64,000 bases of DNA. Source: Lacihabitans soyangensis (GTDB lineage: Bacteria > Bacteroidota > Bacteroidia > Cytophagales > Spirosomataceae). How positions within the stretch are numbered: the stretch's first letter is position 1; every line of letters starts with the position of its first letter. Both the position numbers and the translations under genes were made by a program. This document shows positions 63,219-64,000 of this stretch, piece after piece. The DNA is taken from assembly GCF_024343775.1 (NCBI RefSeq), contig NZ_RJUF01000182.1, forward strand, positions 1 to 64,000, written 5' to 3'. Under the pieces are notes generated by a model, which did not search any database, had not been told where the DNA came from, and saw only the letters and a list, made by a program, of their open reading frames with translations.

Positions 63219-64000
63219 TTAATTTTTTAACTTTATGATAATTGTTCCATTGCCTCCACGAGACCCGAGCATAGAATTGCTGCCGTACTTCACAAGTCCG
63301 ATTTCAGTTATATTGTTAGTTTCGATGAATTCTAAGGCATTTAGCACATCAGCCTTTCCAAAATAAAGTTTTTGGTTTAATAGTAATGAAGGAGTATTAT
63401 CCCCATTGGTACTCATGCCAGCTATGGAAATTGAATACTGTCCTGTTTCTGGGTTATAACCAACTCGTAATCCAGGTACACGTCTTAGTAGCGTATAAAT
63501 ATCAGCATTTTTTTCGAGTTCAGTTGGCCGAAATAACACATCTGGTTTAATGAAATAATCATCATTAGCATCTTTTGATGTTGTATTATTTACGAAGCCG
63601 ATGTTTTGGTTTTCTGTATATTGCCTATTTATCGCCGTCGAATCACTTTTCCTGTTTTCAAAAACCAATTCAATCAAAGGTACTACGGCTTCTACTGGCG
63701 TTTCACTTGGAACTTCGTAGTTTTCCGGAAGTGCGGAGGATAGTCCTTCGTTACCCCAATGGAAATGAAAAGTTATGCCATTAGGTATTGAAATAAAACC
63801 ATTGTTGTTAAAAACAGCAAAATGGTTTGGAAGGTCAATTTTAGAAAAAGCATAGGTGTAATCCGTGAAAGGATTTCGGAAATAATTCAGAACGTTTTTG
63901 TTGAATACCAAAAGAGGCAAGTCAGAATAAATTAGATGTCTTTTACTAAGTGAATCATATTGATAAATGGTAGAATCGGTCGTTTTAATTAATCTACCTT
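63219..64000 (-). CDS. TonB-plug-type protein, 5' end beyond the window
   Basis: The frame is open from the right edge to the stop at 63219, so this is the C-terminal part of a larger gene that starts beyond the window; there is no need for the internal TTG that would otherwise serve as start. The C-terminal 100 residues resemble a TonB-dependent-receptor plug: LLRRVPGLRVGYNPETGQYSISIAG, LLLNQKLYFGKADVLNALEFIETNNITEIGLVK and GGNGTIIIKLK. Upstream are Thr/Asn-rich beta sequences. The protein lacks a beta-barrel, so it is likely a plug-only surface or periplasmic protein of the kind common in Bacteroidota. Convergent with uvrC. Confidence 0.75.
   Translation of the reverse strand, partial: GRLIKTTDSTIYQYDSLSKRHLIYSDLPLLVFNKNVLNYFRNPFTDYTYAFSKIDLPNHFAVFNNNGFISIPNGITFHFHWGNEGLSSALPENYEVPSETPVEAVVPLIELVFENRKSDSTAINRQYTENQNIGFVNNTTSKDANDDYFIKPDVLFRPTELEKNADIYTLLRRVPGLRVGYNPETGQYSISIAGMSTNGDNTPSLLLNQKLYFGKADVLNALEFIETNNITEIGLVKYGSNSMLGSRGGNGTIIIKLKN

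Noticed and set aside
63219-63920. Internal TTG start for the last minus-strand gene
   Set aside because: The frame stays open to the window edge, so the gene is truncated by the window and starts beyond it.

Overview
The window is AT-rich chromosomal DNA from a member of the Bacteroidota, most likely a Cytophagales-type bacterium. The evidence is Bacteroidota-type promoters (TTTG, about 19 bases, TAnnTTTG), little Shine-Dalgarno signal before start codons, a PorX regulator of type IX secretion, the bacillithiol deacetylase BshB1, the ftsX-DUF3098-uppP-truB-ribF gene string, and a TonB-plug-type protein at the right edge. Nearly all genes look intact. No CRISPR array, insertion sequence, integrase or rRNA was seen.

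Left edge (1-2269): a tandem array of 116-bp units (18 whole units plus a partial one, continuing past the left edge) ends directly against a tRNA-Arg(ACG) gene on the minus strand. Each unit is built from pieces of that tRNA gene (D-stem 3' strand, anticodon arm, 3' acceptor strand) around about 45 bases of other sequence, and carries a copy of the tRNA's terminator hairpin. Two unit types alternate, giving a 232-bp higher-order repeat that is almost invariant far from the tRNA and degenerate next to it. This is the most unusual structure in the window.

2.3-20.2 kb: nuoK, nuoJ and nuoI without the rest of the nuo operon (NuoI has a long repetitive tail); an FAD oxidoreductase; a NUDIX hydrolase; a class A beta-lactamase-like protein; a set of exported or exported-looking proteins (cytochrome c/PQQ sugar dehydrogenase, SUMF1-domain protein, Gfo/Idh/MocA oxidoreductase); two overlapping membrane proteins; alanine dehydrogenase and tsaE; the cell-elongation pair PBP2-rodA; a small hydrolase, a lipoprotein and a Zn-ribbon protein.

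20.3-44.5 kb: a secreted Cys-rich protein and a decayed methyltransferase pseudogene lead into a surface-polysaccharide region. It holds a methyltransferase, a YfhO-like membrane protein, a Wzx-type flippase, a WecF-like glycosyltransferase, NeuD-, WbpB-, WbpD- and WbpE-like nucleotide-sugar enzymes, further glycosyltransferases, a second DegT aminotransferase, a Wzm/Wzt ABC exporter and Wzz/Wza-like proteins. bshB1 and an M23/LysM peptidase are embedded in it.

44.6-64 kb: housekeeping genes. These are topoisomerase IV subunit B, pheA, a large membrane protein, the ribF-truB-uppP-DUF3098-ftsX block, an acyltransferase, a bifunctional nuclease, a TIGR02757 protein, a LysM protein, kdsB, porX, an outer-membrane protein, ftsE, a transaldolase-like aldolase, the small SRP RNA with a consensus promoter, a TMEM220 protein, uvrC, and a TonB-plug-type protein cut by the right edge.

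All calls rest on reading the sequence and on family knowledge; no database search was run.
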